Positions 21,398 to 32,645 are shown, counted from the stretch's first letter. The stretch: DNA of 64,000 nucleotides from Rhynchopus sp. YZ270_cl-10 (GCA_964035575.1 OZ037932.1:806001-870000); one strand, 5' to 3'. Program-made: numbers and translations. The notes: a model not told the origin generated them from the sequence alone.

Positions 21398-24108
21398 TTA
21401 CTTACCGGCCATTCCCTTCATTGTCTTCATGCCTGCTCCCTTCATGTTCTTCATCATTCCCTTCATTCCCTGGCCTCCGGTGCCTCCACCCATTCCTCCC
21501 ATGGGGCGTGGGCGTCCTCCCTGGGCCTGGGCTTGTTCGGATTCGGGGTTCTGGACGGTCTCGTCGATGGAGAGGATGAGGCATGCGGCCTCGGTGGCGG
21601 AGCGCAGTGCGTTGTGCTTGACGGAGGCGGGCTCAAGGACGCTCTGCTCGAAGGTGTCGCAGATGTCGTCGTTGTTGATGTCCACACCGTACCAGATGCT
21701 GTTCGGGCTGTCGGCGAGGAAGTGCTTTTGGCGCAGCTTGTTCAGAATGTCCGTCGAGTCCAGACCTCCGTTGTCCGCAATCTATAGAGTTAGGGGGTTT
21801 GGAGTTGAAATAGGTTATGTCAGACCCTCAGAAAACACCAAAAGGTGGCCTGGCAGAGTTGGCCGTCCATGTAAGTATTGGGCATTTCTGCGGACACACT
21901 TTTATAAATGAAGGACAAGAAAAGGATTGTCAAAGCAAAAAGGAGGAAAAGAAAGAATGGTTTGAAACGTGCTAAAAACGCATCTCAGTCGAGCTCATGC
22001 AAAGGGTGGGACGTGAGTGGTCCCAAACCGAAAGAAGAAAAATGAGAACCCTCAGTAACATACCTGTCTCGGGATCACCTCGAGAGCGCGTGCGAAGCTG
22101 TTGACGATGATTTGCGGCTTGCCCTTGATCTGGCGTGCGAAGTCGCGGAGCTGCTTGCTGATCTCCATCTCGATGGCACCTCCTCCGGCCTGTAGGTTGG
22201 GGGGTGTGTTTATGCATATTTTCTTTTTGAGAATCAACAATCCACCTAAATACCACACCAGGATTAGAAACGTCAGACCTCAGGCCCTCTACTCCACACC
22301 CTACGCCTACAAAACGAACGCTATCCTCCATAACCAGAACACCTTTTCTCTCTACAATTTTACCGAATCTTTTAAGATTCCAACAATCCATGGGTAGCGA
22401 AGGAAAGGGTGTTTGAGGGGATGGGATGAGGTGGGGTGGGGGTGCACATACGACAACGGTGGTGTTGGCCCTTGCGCGTCTGACAATGCAGAGCGCATCG
22501 TGGAGGGAGCGCTCGGCCTCCTCAATGAAGTGCTCGGCACCTCCACGCAGCACAACTGTCGCGCTCTTCTTGCCATTCCCTCCCTGGAAGAAGTTGTAGC
22601 GCTTGTCGCCCACCTGCTTCTCCTCAAAGGTCGCACAAGTACCAAGCACATCTTCACCCAGGTTGCGCACTGTTGTCTGTATCTGTCCTCCGCACGACAT
22701 CATCACGCTGTGGAATGGTTTGTGATTTCATTGAAGGGGTGAGGAAAACAAGAAAAGTTTATAAAAATGAACCTAAGCCTCTCGGTGATTAGTCACAAAA
22801 AAAAAAGGGGGGCTGGGACGAACCCATAAAGTCAGGGGTCTGTCTTGTGTAACATTGGTACAAGACCTAGATATGCATCATCAGGGGGTTGACGGAGAGG
22901 TTGCTGGGTGTATCGTTGTGTAAAGGATTGTGCGGAATGTCCTAATTGTCTTACTTTGCTTGCACAATAAAAAAATACGAAAGGGAAAAAAGAAAGGTGC
23001 CAGATAAAGCCGTTCTGCTCTTACTCGGCCAAAAAAGAATGGAAAGGTTGTCTAAAGGATGTGGCATACCGCTTGAGGTCATCGGGCTTGACACGCCCTG
23101 CGCAGAAGATTCCACGGTCTGCGAAGTATTGGGTTGCAAGGTCACCAATGGGGAGCTTCGAGAGGATGATCTGTGGTTTGTGTCAAAGGGGTATTTATAT
23201 AACAAAAGGAGAGAAAGAAAACGTATTTTTATTATAAAATTGACGAAATCGCATACTTTCGCTCCTGACGCGACGCAGGCTTCCAATTTCTCGTAGATGA
23301 TACGCCATTCAGCGTCGATGATCGCCTGGTACTGGTCAGGGTTCTTCACGCGGATCTCTGCGTTGTCCTTTTCTGCTTTCAACTCAAGCTCGAGGTTGAG
23401 CATAAGGATGCTCGGGTTCTCGAAAGACTTGGGCTGCTGCTCGAACCCTGCGTAGCTGAAGGTCCTCTCGAAGGCCACACCACGGACCAGAATGGAGTCG
23501 GTCATGGACCCACCCTGCACCTTCTTGATTCCGATCAGGTCCAGGTCGGTCCCTTCACCCAGAGCAAGCACAGCGTCGACAGCCATCTTCGCGAAGAATC
23601 CCTTCTCGTGGTTGATCAGCTTCGAGTTCAGTGCGGTCTGCGCGCATTTGCGGAGGAGGTCGTACTCGCTGCTGTCTCCAAGGGGTGCGGCGATCTTCTT
23701 GATGTGCTCCACAGCGAATTCGCATGCCTGGCGGTACGCACGGATGATGATTTGGGGGTGCACGCCGTCCTCAACGAACTGCTTCGCCTCGCGAAGGAAT
23801 TCTCCCGCAAGGATGACAACGCTGGTGGTACCGTCACCCACCTCAGTGTCCTGCGCCTTTGCAATCTCAATCAGCGTCTTTGCTGCCGGGTGTGCAATCT
23901 CAAGGCACTTCATCACGGTCGCACCGTCGTTGCTGATGGTGGTGTTGCCGTTGGTTGTGATCAGCTTGTCCAGCCCACGGGGCCCAAGGGTGGTCTTAAT
24001 GGTGTCCACGATGGTCAGGCACGCGTTGATGTTGCTGATCAGCTGTCCCATTCCCTGCGACGTGTCGGTTCCCTCACGGAGGAGGATGATTTGTGGCTGC
24101 ACACTCAT
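21398..24108 (-). CDS. CCT7: T-complex protein 1 subunit eta (5 exons)
   Basis: This is one subunit of the TRiC/CCT cytosolic chaperonin that folds actin, tubulin and other proteins using ATP. Exons 23257-24108, 23070-23170, 22452-22707, 22064-22189 and 21398-21781 give 572 residues (human CCT7 is 543). The ATP-binding blocks [25 protein letters not shown] and GDGTTSVV are intact. Eta-type features are ILLREGTD at the start, [34 protein letters not shown] and, at the end, [19 protein letters not shown]. Donors are GTATGC or GTATGT. The tail is Gly/Met-rich ([20 protein letters not shown]). The stop lies within GGTAAGTAAG, so a further 3' splice is possible. The region upstream of the start is duplicated upstream of the neighbouring cysteine-rich gene. 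Confidence 0.95.
22758..22796 (+). repeat. CTCTCG stem-loop family copy
   Basis: GTTTATAAAAATGA, then CTAAGC / CTCTCGGT / GATTAG, then TCAC and an A run. It lies in a CCT7 intron on the strand opposite to the gene. Confidence 0.5.
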
Positions 24109-25207
24109 TTTGTCTTTTCTTCTGGTCTCTTCTCTTCCCTGGGTGGGCCTGTTCTTTTCTGATACCTGAAGATTTAATACAGGGTGGGATGGGTAAAGGG
24201 TGAGGGTTTCAGCGAAAGGGAGAGGGGAAAGCTCGTCCAGTTTGGTTTTGTGCTGTTTAAATACATTGATGTGGGGTGATAAAAACCCACAGCAAACAGT
24301 CGCGGGGAGGTTAAGTACTTTTAACGGTAACGACCTTTGGTAATGTACCTTCAAAAACAACAAACTAGAAAAATAAAAATAACCAGAAGCATCTGCATAA
24401 GAGAGGCGAGGTACGCCACCAAATATAAGAAACTCAGTACCTCATACTTTCCATTCAAAGAAGAGAAAGCACACAAGGAAAAAAGAAAAGGAAGGTAAAA
24501 GGAAGAAGCCGCGAGACCCGTACGCTAATGCAGTTGGGTAGCAAAATGGCTTACGTTCCTTCAGAATATGGTATGAAAAGAAAAGCAATGGAAAACGAAA
24601 AGGTGAGAGCACAAAACAAAACGACACACGGCTCCACTGATAACCAGAACAGCCGTGCGTCATATCGTTAAGAGAAAGGGTAAAAGGGGTATTGGGACAC
24701 GACGGCCTTACAGTGGTGCACTGCTTGCATCTACGCGTTGAAGCGATTATTGCCAGCCACGTGGTGGGTGGGAGGGTGGGGAGGTGACACACAGTGTGCA
24801 TAGCTGCAGTAGCTGCAGCGCACATCAGAGTACAGGACAGATCACGATTACAGAGACCACTCGCGTCAGCGACAGTTCGACAAACGCAACTGGGACAATG
24901 GCATGTGATCAGTTCTGCCCCCAAAACACATCAATTGCTTGCGGGAAAAGCTGCGCAAACAATCAATAAATACACACCAAAGAAATAATGTAAAAAAACG
25001 TAGAAAAAGCGAAGATGAAAATGATTGTTCATGGTGTGGCGACTTTAAATACGCACAACACATAGATAAAAAAAGATGAGTTTCTTTCAAAATAAAAATA
25101 CAAAAGGGTAAAGAGAGATCGAACGTGTAGTGTAAAGCGAAGGTGCTCTCGGGCATTGCTGCCACATGCTCCTTTGCTTACGTGCAGTGTTCGTCTCGTT
25201 AAGGCCT
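24109..25207. other. CCT7 promoter region and start of tandem duplication
   Basis: From about 24218 onward this matches 27265-28241 closely (offset about 3,034 bp). It contains CCAGTTTGGTTTTGTGCTGT and TTTAAATACATTG shared by the two upstream regions, then the 3' flank of cysteine-rich gene 1. A 160-codon minus-strand frame (24442-24924) is conserved only because of the recent duplication and is probably non-coding. Confidence 0.7.
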
Positions 25208-27058
25208 TCAGCACGCCTTCTCAGTGCAGCTGACCTTGGTGTCGTCACAGGTGCAGGTGTTGCAGTCAACTTCCTTGGTTCCCAAGTGGGGAACAGTCTC
25301 ACCGTCAATCACACAGGGTCCGCAGAAACGCTGGGTGCAGATCAGGTTGCCGTTTTGGCACCCACATGTGTTGCATCCGTCGAAGTGGCTGGCACCGTCC
25401 TCGATCTCCACTCCTCCGATGGTGCAGGTCTTGGGGGCACACGCCTTCTCGGTACAGCTGACCTTGGTGTCGTCGCAGGTGCAGGTGTTGCAGTCGACTT
25501 CCTTGGTTCCCAAGTGAGGAACAGTCTCACCGTCAATCACACAGGGTCCGCAGAAACGCTGTGTGCAGATCACATGTCCGTCATCGCAGCCGCAGGTGTT
25601 GCATCCGTCGAAGTGGCTGGCACCACTCTCAACCACCACTCCCCCGATGGTGCAGGTCTTCGGGGCACATGCCTTCTCAGTGCAGCTGACCTTGGTGTCA
25701 TCACAAGTGCAGGTGTTGCAGTCGACTTCCTTGGTTCCCAAGTGGGGAACAGTCTCGCCGTCAATCACACAGGGTCCGCAGAAACGCTGGGTGCAGATCA
25801 CATTGCCATCATTGCAGCCGCAGGTATTACATCCATCAAAGTGGCTGGCACCACTCTCAACCACCACTCCTCCGATGGTGCAGGACTTCAGGGCACACGC
25901 CTTCTCGGTACAGCTGACCTTGGTATCGTCACAAGTGCAGGTGTTGCAGTCAACTTCCTTGGTTCCCAAGTGAGGAACGGTCTCACCGTCAATCACACAA
26001 GGTCCGCAGAAACGCTGGGTGCAGATCACATGTCCGTCATCGCAACCGCAGGTGTTGCATCCATCAAAGTGGCTGGCACCGCTCTCAACCACCACTCCTC
26101 CGATGGTGCAGGACTTCAGGGCACACGCCTTCTCGGTACAGCTGACCTTGGTGTCGTCACAGGTGCAGGTGTTGCAGTCGACTTCCTTGGTTCCCAAGTG
26201 GGGAACGGTCTCGCCGTCAATCACACAGGGTCCGCAGAAACGCTGGGTGCAGATCACATGTCCGTCATCGCAGCCGCAGGTGTTGCATCCATCAAAGTGG
26301 CTGGCACCGCTCTCAACCACCACTCCTCCGATGGTGCAGGACTTCAGGGCACACGCCTTCTCGGTACAGCTGACCTTGGTGTCGTCACAAGTGCAGGTGT
26401 TGCAGTCGACTTCCTTGGTTCCCAAGTGGGGAACAGTCTCGCCGTCAATCACACAGGGTCCGCAGAAACGCTGGGTGCAGATCACATTGCCATCATTGCA
26501 GCCGCAGGTATTACATCCATCAAAGTGGCTGGCACCACTCTCAACCACCACTCCTCCGATGGTGCAGGACTTCAGGGCACACGCCTTCTCGGTACAGCTA
26601 ACCTTGGTATCGTCACAAGTGCAGGTGTTGCAGTCGACTTCCTTGGTTCCCAAGTGGGGCACGAGCTCGCCGTCAATCACACATGGTCCGCAGTAACGCT
26701 GGGTGCAGATCACATTGCCGTTCTGGCACGCACATGTGTTGCATCCATCAAAGTGGCTGGCACCGTTCTCCACCTCCACTCCTCCGATGATGCACGTGGT
26801 CGGTGGTGCGAGGCACACTCCAGTCGCGTGGTTGGGAAGGCAGAAGCTGTACCCAAAGAAGCCAAGGTACACACACTCGGAAAACTTGTTGCAGCATCTG
26901 TTCCCTCCGCAGAAGCTGTACGTTGGCAGTGGGTTTGCGCATGTGGGTGCAGACTCCACGTGGCAGACAGCCCCTGTCTGTGCTGCTTCGCACTCCGCGT
27001 CAGATGTGCATGCACTCTGTGCAGCCGCAACACACAGAGCAAGAACAAACGTGCGCAT
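25208..27058 (-). CDS. Secreted pacifastin-like cysteine-rich repeat protein 1
   Basis: The 616-residue single-exon product has a signal peptide (MRTFVLALCVAAAQS, cut before ACTSD), a Cys-rich N-terminal region of about 85 residues with CGGNRCC, then seven 76-residue units. Each unit is two modules of about 38 residues: one starting CxIGGV and containing SHFDGCNTCxC then GxxICTQRxC, one starting CVIDGE and containing EVDCNTCTC then KVSCTEKAC. The spacing CNxCxC...CTxxxC is that of pacifastin-type serine-protease inhibitor domains, although the first Cys gap (16) is longer than the usual 9-12; von Willebrand C-like modules are the alternative. It is likely extracellular or cell-surface, perhaps inhibitory or adhesive. 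The ATG is followed at once by the signal peptide, fixing the start. Confidence 0.88.
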   Translation of the reverse strand: MRTFVLALCVAAAQSACTSDAECEAAQTGAVCHVESAPTCANPLPTYSFCGGNRCCNKFSECVYLGFFGYSFCLPNHATGVCLAPPTTCIIGGVEVENGASHFDGCNTCACQNGNVICTQRYCGPCVIDGELVPHLGTKEVDCNTCTCDDTKVSCTEKACALKSCTIGGVVVESGASHFDGCNTCGCNDGNVICTQRFCGPCVIDGETVPHLGTKEVDCNTCTCDDTKVSCTEKACALKSCTIGGVVVESGASHFDGCNTCGCDDGHVICTQRFCGPCVIDGETVPHLGTKEVDCNTCTCDDTKVSCTEKACALKSCTIGGVVVESGASHFDGCNTCGCDDGHVICTQRFCGPCVIDGETVPHLGTKEVDCNTCTCDDTKVSCTEKACALKSCTIGGVVVESGASHFDGCNTCGCNDGNVICTQRFCGPCVIDGETVPHLGTKEVDCNTCTCDDTKVSCTEKACAPKTCTIGGVVVESGASHFDGCNTCGCDDGHVICTQRFCGPCVIDGETVPHLGTKEVDCNTCTCDDTKVSCTEKACAPKTCTIGGVEIEDGASHFDGCNTCGCQNGNLICTQRFCGPCVIDGETVPHLGTKEVDCNTCTCDDTKVSCTEKAC

Positions 27059-28241
27059 TGTGGTGGTGTGGTGTTCTCACTGATGAAGTAAGCCTGGTGT
27101 GGTTTTGTAAGGGGAGAACGTATGGGAGAACAGATGGGTGTCGGAGTGCTTAAACCTGTGAACCCGGGACAGGGTATTTTCCCGGAACTTGTAAAGGACG
27201 TAGGGACTACCCACGACCCCTGTCTCCGGATTGGCAGCAGACAAATCATCAGGGAGAGGGGTGGAAAGGTATTCCAGTTTGGTTTTGTGCTGTTTAAATA
27301 CATTGTCAGAGAGAAAAACCCACAGCAAACAGTCGCGTGGAGGTTAAAAAGTTTTTAACCGCAACTACCTTTGGTAATGTATCTTCAAAAACAACAAACT
27401 AGAAAAATAAAAATAACCAGAAGCATCTGCATAAGAGAGGCGAGGTACGCCACCAAATATAAGAAACTCAGTATCGCATACTTTCCATTCAAAGAAGAGA
27501 AAGCACACAAGGAGAAAAGAAAAGGAAGATAAAAGGAAGAAGCCGAGGCCCCCGTACGCTAATGCAGTTGGGTAGCAAAATGGCTTACGTTCCTTCAGAA
27601 TATGGTATGAAAAGAAAAGCAATGGAAAACGAAAAGGTGAGAGCACAAAACAAAACGACACACGGCTCCGCTGATAACCAGAACAGCCGTGCGTCATATC
27701 GTTAAGAGAAAGGGTAAAAGGGGTATTGGGACACGACGGCCTTACAGTGGTGCACTGCTTGCATCTACGCGTTGAAGCGATTATTGCCAGCCACGTGGTG
27801 GGTGGGAGGGTGGGGAGGTGACACACAGTGTGCATAGCTGCAGTAGCTGCAGCGCACATCAGAGTACAGGACAGATCACGATTACAGAGACCACTCGCGT
27901 CAGCGACAGTTCGACAAACGCAACTGGGACAATGGCATGTGATCAGTTCTGCCCCCAAAACACATCAATTGCTTGCGGGAAAAGCTGCGCAAACAATCAA
28001 TAAATACACACCAAAGAAATAATGTAAAAAAACGTAGAAAAAGCGAAGATGAAAATGATTGTTCATGGTGTGGCGACTTTAAATACGCACAACACATAGA
28101 TAAAAAAAGATGAGTTTCTTTCAAAATAAAAATACAAAAGGGTAAAGAGAGATCGAACGTGTAGTGTAAAGCGAAGGTGCTCTCGGGCATTGCTGCCACA
28201 TGCTCCTCTGCTTACGTGCAGTGTTCGTCTCGTTAAGGCCT
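27059..28241. other. Upstream region of cysteine-rich gene 1 and spacer
   Basis: The 27059-27120 leader (CAGTGAGAACACCACACCAC) is identical before all three genes, so it likely holds the shared 5' UTR and core promoter. From 27265 the sequence repeats that of the CCT7 upstream region and the gene 1 3' flank. Confidence 0.6.
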
Positions 28242-30092
28242 TCAGCACGCCTTCTCGGTACAGCTGACCTTGGTGTCGTCACAAGTGCAGGTGTTGCAGT
28301 CGACTTCCTTGGATCCCAAGTGAGGAACAGTCTCACCGTCAATCACACAGGGTCCGCAGAAACGCTGGGTGCAGATCACATTGCCATCATTGCAACCGCA
28401 GGTGTTGCATCCATCAAAGTGGCTGGCACCACTCTCAACCACCACTCCTCCGATGGTGCAGGACTTCGGGGCACACGCCTTCTCGGTACAGCTAACCTTG
28501 GTGTCGTCACAAGTGCAGGTGTTGCAGTCAACTTCCTTGGTTCCCAAGTGAGGAACGGTCTCACCGTCAATCACACAAGGTCCGCAGAAACGCTGGGTGC
28601 AGATCACATGTCCGTCATCGCAACCGCAGGTGTTGCATCCATCAAAGTGGCTGGCACCGCTCTCAACCACCACTCCTCCGATGGTGCAGGACTTCAGGGC
28701 ACACGCCTTCTCGGTGCAGCTGACCTTGGTGTCGTCACAGGTGCAGGTGTTGCAGTCGACTTCCTTGGTTCCCAAGTGGGGAACGGTCTCGCCGTCAATC
28801 ACACAGGGTCCGCAGTAACGCTGGGTGCAGATCAGGTTGCCGTTCTGGCACCCACATGTGTTGCATCCATCAAAGTGGCTGGCACCGTCCTCGATCTCCA
28901 CTCCTCCGACGGTGCAGGTCTTGGGGGCACACGCCTTCTCGGTACAGCTAACCTTGGTGTCGTCACAGGTGCAGGTGTTGCAGTCGACTTCCTTGGTTCC
29001 CAAGTGGGGAACAGTCTCACCGTCAATCACACAGGGTCCGCAGAAACGCTGTGTGCAGATCACATGTCCGTCATCGCAGCCGCAGGTGTTGCATCCGTCG
29101 AAGTGGCTGGCACCGCTCTCAACCACCACTCCCCCGATGGTGCAGGACTTCGGGGCACATGCCTTCTCAGTGCAGCTAACCTTGGTGTCGTCACAGGTGC
29201 AGGTGTTGCAGTCGACTTCCTTGGTTCCCAAGTGGGGAACAGTCTCACCGTCAATCACACAGGGTCCGCAGAAACGCTGGGTGCAGATCAGGTTGCCGTT
29301 TTGGCACCCACATGTGTTGCATCCGTCGAAGTGGCTGGCACCGTCCTCGATCTCCACTCCTCCGATGGTGCAGGTCTTGGGGGCACACGCCTTCTCAGTG
29401 CAGCTAACCTTGGTGTCGTCACAGGTGCAGGTGTTGCAGTCGACTTCCTTGGTTCCCAAGTGAGGAACAGTCTCACCGTCAATCACACAGGGTCCGCAGA
29501 AACGCTGGGTGCAGATCACATTGCCATCATTGCAGCCGCAGGTGTTGCATCCATCAAAGTGGCTGGAACCACTCTCAACCTCCACTCCTCCGATGGTGCA
29601 GGACTTCAGGGCACACGCCTTCTCGGTACAGCTAACCTTGGTGTCGTCACAGGTGCAGGTGTTGCAGTCAACTTCCTTGGTTCCCAAGTGGGGCACGAGC
29701 TCGCCGTCAATCACACATGGTCCGCAGTAACGCTGGGTGCAGATCACATTGCCGTTTTGGCACGCACATGTGTTGCATCCATCAAAGTGGCTGGCACCGT
29801 TCTCCACCTCCACTCCTCCGATGATGCACGTGGTCGGTGGTGCGAGGCACACTCCAGTCGCGTGGTTGGGAAGGCAGAAGCTGTACCCAAAGAAGCCAAG
29901 GTACACACACTCGGAAAACTTGTTGCAGCATCTGTTCCCTCCGCAGAAGCTGTACGTTGGCAGCGGGTTTGCGCATGTGGGTGCAGACTCCACGTGGCAG
30001 ACAGCCCCTGTCTGTGCTGCTTCGCACTCCGCGTCAGATGTGCATGCACTCTGTGCAGCCGCAACACACAGAGCAAGAACAAACGTGCGCAT
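28242..30092 (-). CDS. Secreted pacifastin-like cysteine-rich repeat protein 2
   Basis: This second tandem paralogue is also 616 residues with the same signal peptide, N-terminal Cys-rich region and seven double-module units. The order of unit subtypes differs from protein 1: units with VVESGA/CDDGH, EIEDGA/CQNGN and EVESGSS/CNDGN are shuffled, so the array has been rearranged by unequal exchange or gene conversion while keeping its length. One unit has TVGGV in place of TIGGV and the last one GSKEVD in place of GTKEVD. The 3' flank and coding region align with copy 1; the sequence upstream of about 30155 does not, so expression control may differ. Confidence 0.88.
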   Translation of the reverse strand: MRTFVLALCVAAAQSACTSDAECEAAQTGAVCHVESAPTCANPLPTYSFCGGNRCCNKFSECVYLGFFGYSFCLPNHATGVCLAPPTTCIIGGVEVENGASHFDGCNTCACQNGNVICTQRYCGPCVIDGELVPHLGTKEVDCNTCTCDDTKVSCTEKACALKSCTIGGVEVESGSSHFDGCNTCGCNDGNVICTQRFCGPCVIDGETVPHLGTKEVDCNTCTCDDTKVSCTEKACAPKTCTIGGVEIEDGASHFDGCNTCGCQNGNLICTQRFCGPCVIDGETVPHLGTKEVDCNTCTCDDTKVSCTEKACAPKSCTIGGVVVESGASHFDGCNTCGCDDGHVICTQRFCGPCVIDGETVPHLGTKEVDCNTCTCDDTKVSCTEKACAPKTCTVGGVEIEDGASHFDGCNTCGCQNGNLICTQRYCGPCVIDGETVPHLGTKEVDCNTCTCDDTKVSCTEKACALKSCTIGGVVVESGASHFDGCNTCGCDDGHVICTQRFCGPCVIDGETVPHLGTKEVDCNTCTCDDTKVSCTEKACAPKSCTIGGVVVESGASHFDGCNTCGCNDGNVICTQRFCGPCVIDGETVPHLGSKEVDCNTCTCDDTKVSCTEKAC

Positions 30093-31224
30093 TGTGGTGG
30101 TGTGGTGTTCTCACTGATGAAGTAAGTCTGGTGTGGTTTTGTAAGGGGAGAACGTTGTGGGGGGGGAAAGACAGTGATAAGCTCAAAAGTTTCAGACGAG
30201 ACGCGTTTTCTGTTTGTGTTTCATAAACATGTTGCGGAAAGTGAAATACACTTCGCTACACGCAGTGGCATAATTTCCCATTGCATTCCGAAACAATGAG
30301 TTCGCTTCGAAAAACAAGGAAATGTAAAAAAATAAAAGAAATAGAAATAATGAAGACTCTGACATAATGAGCCTTAAAGCTAAACTTCTGAAGCAAGAAG
30401 ACATGACCACGCGACGCTGATGCAGATGTGTGGCAAATGGCTTACGTTAGTTCAGAACATGATAAAATAGAAGAAAAAGGACGCAGGGCTCCACTGGTTA
30501 CCAGAACAGCCTTGCGTCATTAGCGTTTAGAGAACTGGAGTTTTGGGGTATTGGGACACGACGACCTTACAATGGTACTCCTTACATCTACGTGCATCTA
30601 CGTGATGAAGCGAGTTTTGACAGCCACGTGGTGGGATGGGAGGGTGGGGAGGTGACACACAGGGTACATAGCTGCAGTAGGGTACGGCTATGCAGGAGAG
30701 AACGGACCACGATTGTCGGCTAAGGGATAGTGCAGTACGTCCACAGAGGTCAACAGTAAAACAACACTTGTCATTGCTACCCACCAGACAGGCAAGTGGA
30801 GTAACTGACAAGTATTGCACCCTCTGGACACACGTCCCGTCGTGACTATGAAGTCCGTTAGAAAATCTCAGGTTAGTTTGCGATAGTTCAACAAACCAAA
30901 AAGAGATATACTGTGTAGAGTGTTTGCCATAATCACATCAATAGTTGTGCACAAAGCTGTGCTAAACATTAATACTTACAAGCAACAAAATATAAAAATG
31001 TGCGAAGAAAAAAGAGGGGAAATAATGAAGGGTACATATAACTTTGGTGGTCAAGGTCTGACAGACGCAAGAAACCAAATAGAAAGAATAGATACCTTCA
31101 AAATACATGTAAAAGGGGGGAGGGGTAAAGAGAGATCGAACTTGCAATGTAAAGCAAAGGTGCTCTCGGGCATTGCTGCCACATGCTCCTCTGCTTACGT
31201 GTAGTGTTCGTCTCGTTAAGGCCT
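30093..31224. other. Spacer between cysteine-rich genes 2 and 3
   Basis: Partly homologous to the other spacers (CAGCCACGTGGTGGG at about 30620, GACACACAG) but heavily diverged. No gene is seen. Confidence 0.5.
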
Positions 31225-32163
31225 TCAGCACGCCTTCTCAGTGCAGCTGACCTTGGTGTCGTCACAGGTGCAGGTGTTGCAGTCGACTTCCTTGGTTCCC
31301 AAGTGGGGCACCATCTCGCCGTCAATCACGCAAGGAGCACAGTAACGCTGGGTGCAGATCAGGTTGCCGTTCTGGCACCCACATGTGTTGCATCCATCAA
31401 AGTGGCTGGCACCGTCCTCGATCTCCACTCCTCCGATGGTGCAGGACTTCGGGGCACACGCCTTCTCGGTGCAGCTGACCTTGGTGTCGTCACAGGTGCA
31501 GGTGTTGCAGTCGACTTCCTTGGTTCCCAAGTGGGGCACCATCTCGCCGTCAATCACGCAAGGAGCACAGTAACGCTGGGTGCAGATCAGGTTGCCGTTC
31601 TGGCATGCGCAGGTGTTGCATCCATCAAAGTGGCTGGAACCATTCTCAATCTCCACTCCTCCGATGGTGCAGGACTTCGGGGCACATGCCTTCTCGGTGC
31701 AGCTGACCTTGGTGTCGTCACAAGTGCAGGTGTTGCAGTCAACTTCCTTGGTTCCCAAGTGGGGCACCATCTCGCCGTCAATCACGCAAGGAGCACAGTA
31801 ACGCTGGGTGCAGATCAGGTTGCCGTTCTGGCATGCGCAGGTGTTGCATCCATCGAAGTGGCTGGCACCGTTCTCAATCTCCACTCCTCCGATGATGCAC
31901 GTGGTCGGTGGTGCGAGGCACACTCCAGTCGCGTGGTTGGGAAGGCAGAAGCTGTACCCAAAGAAGCCAAGGTACACACACTCGGAAAACTTGTTGCAGC
32001 ATCTGTTCCCTCCGCAGAAGCTGTACGTTGGCAGCGGGTTTGCGCATGTGGGTGCAGACTCCACGTGGCAGACCGCCCCTGGCTGTGCTGCTTCGCACTC
32101 CGCGTCAGATGTGCATGCACTCTGTGCAGCCGCAACACACAGAGCAAGAACAAACGTGCGCAT
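31225..32163 (-). CDS. Secreted pacifastin-like cysteine-rich repeat protein 3 (short)
   Basis: This 312-residue paralogue has the same signal peptide and N-terminal region but only three double-module units. Its units are more uniform: the second module reads APCVIDGEMVPHLGTK where the other genes have GPCVIDGE(T/L)VPHLGTK. The first modules are all EIENG/EIEDG with CQNGN, so units were homogenised within this gene. All 12 Cys of each unit are kept, consistent with selection for disulphide folding. Upstream sequence resembles that of gene 1. Confidence 0.88.
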   Translation of the reverse strand: MRTFVLALCVAAAQSACTSDAECEAAQPGAVCHVESAPTCANPLPTYSFCGGNRCCNKFSECVYLGFFGYSFCLPNHATGVCLAPPTTCIIGGVEIENGASHFDGCNTCACQNGNLICTQRYCAPCVIDGEMVPHLGTKEVDCNTCTCDDTKVSCTEKACAPKSCTIGGVEIENGSSHFDGCNTCACQNGNLICTQRYCAPCVIDGEMVPHLGTKEVDCNTCTCDDTKVSCTEKACAPKSCTIGGVEIEDGASHFDGCNTCGCQNGNLICTQRYCAPCVIDGEMVPHLGTKEVDCNTCTCDDTKVSCTEKAC

Positions 32164-32428
32164 TGTGGTGGTGTGGTGTTCTCACTGATGAAGTAAGTCT
32201 GGTGTGGTTTTGTAAGGGGAGAACGTATGGGAGTTAGTATGGGTATCAGTGCAGTACTTAACCCGTGACTCGGGACAGAGCATTTTCCTGGCACTTTAAA
32301 GTGAAGATGACAGTGTTTTAAAAAGAGGCAGGGACTGCCCACGACCCACGATCCCTGGATACGGATTAGCTCTCCCCTTGCGGGAGCAGGGTGAGCTGTG
32401 GGTGCAAAATCCACCTGAATTAGCTGGG

Positions 32429-32490
32429 TGTTGGGAGGTGTTGGGAGGTGTTGGGAGGCGTTGGGGGGCGTTGGCGGGCGTTGGGAGGTG
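32429..32490. repeat. GTTGGGAGGT minisatellite, left bracket
   Basis: About six copies of a 10-bp unit with G/C variants (GGCGTTGG). The same unit recurs at 35057-35173 on the far side of the microsatellite block. Confidence 0.9.
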
Positions 32491-32645
32491 AGACACTTTT
32501 TTTCCCACCGGCGTGAGCCTTTTTCTCGTTGGTGAAGTTTTTAAACACCTGCATTGTCATTTCCGGAATCCGTCCTCGCTGTGGTGGGGTCAATTTGCCG
32601 AAATGGACAAGTTCTGAGTACATACGTGATCAATTTTCTTACACT

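Larger units (their letters stand above)
24218..32400. repeat. Tandem segmental duplication, three units
   Basis: Unit 1 (about 24218-27264) and unit 2 (about 27265-30155) align over their full length with a constant offset of 3,034 bp. Unit 3 (about 30400-32400) has a diverged spacer and a shorter coding region. Gene 3's upstream sequence again resembles that of gene 1 (GGACAG then TTTTCC, GGACTGCCCACGACCC), while gene 2's upstream is replaced after about 30155. Confidence 0.85.

Noticed and set aside
24442-24924. 160-codon minus-strand frame conserved in the second duplication unit (27365-27958)
   Set aside because: Conservation follows from the recent segmental duplication; the third unit does not keep it and composition is not coding-like.
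25166-27091. 641-codon plus-strand open frame antisense to cysteine-rich gene 1 (and its twin at 28200-30125)
   Set aside because: It mirrors the 228-bp repeat of the real gene; the sense frame has signal peptide, cysteine pattern and start context, while the antisense frame is a by-product of repeated codons.
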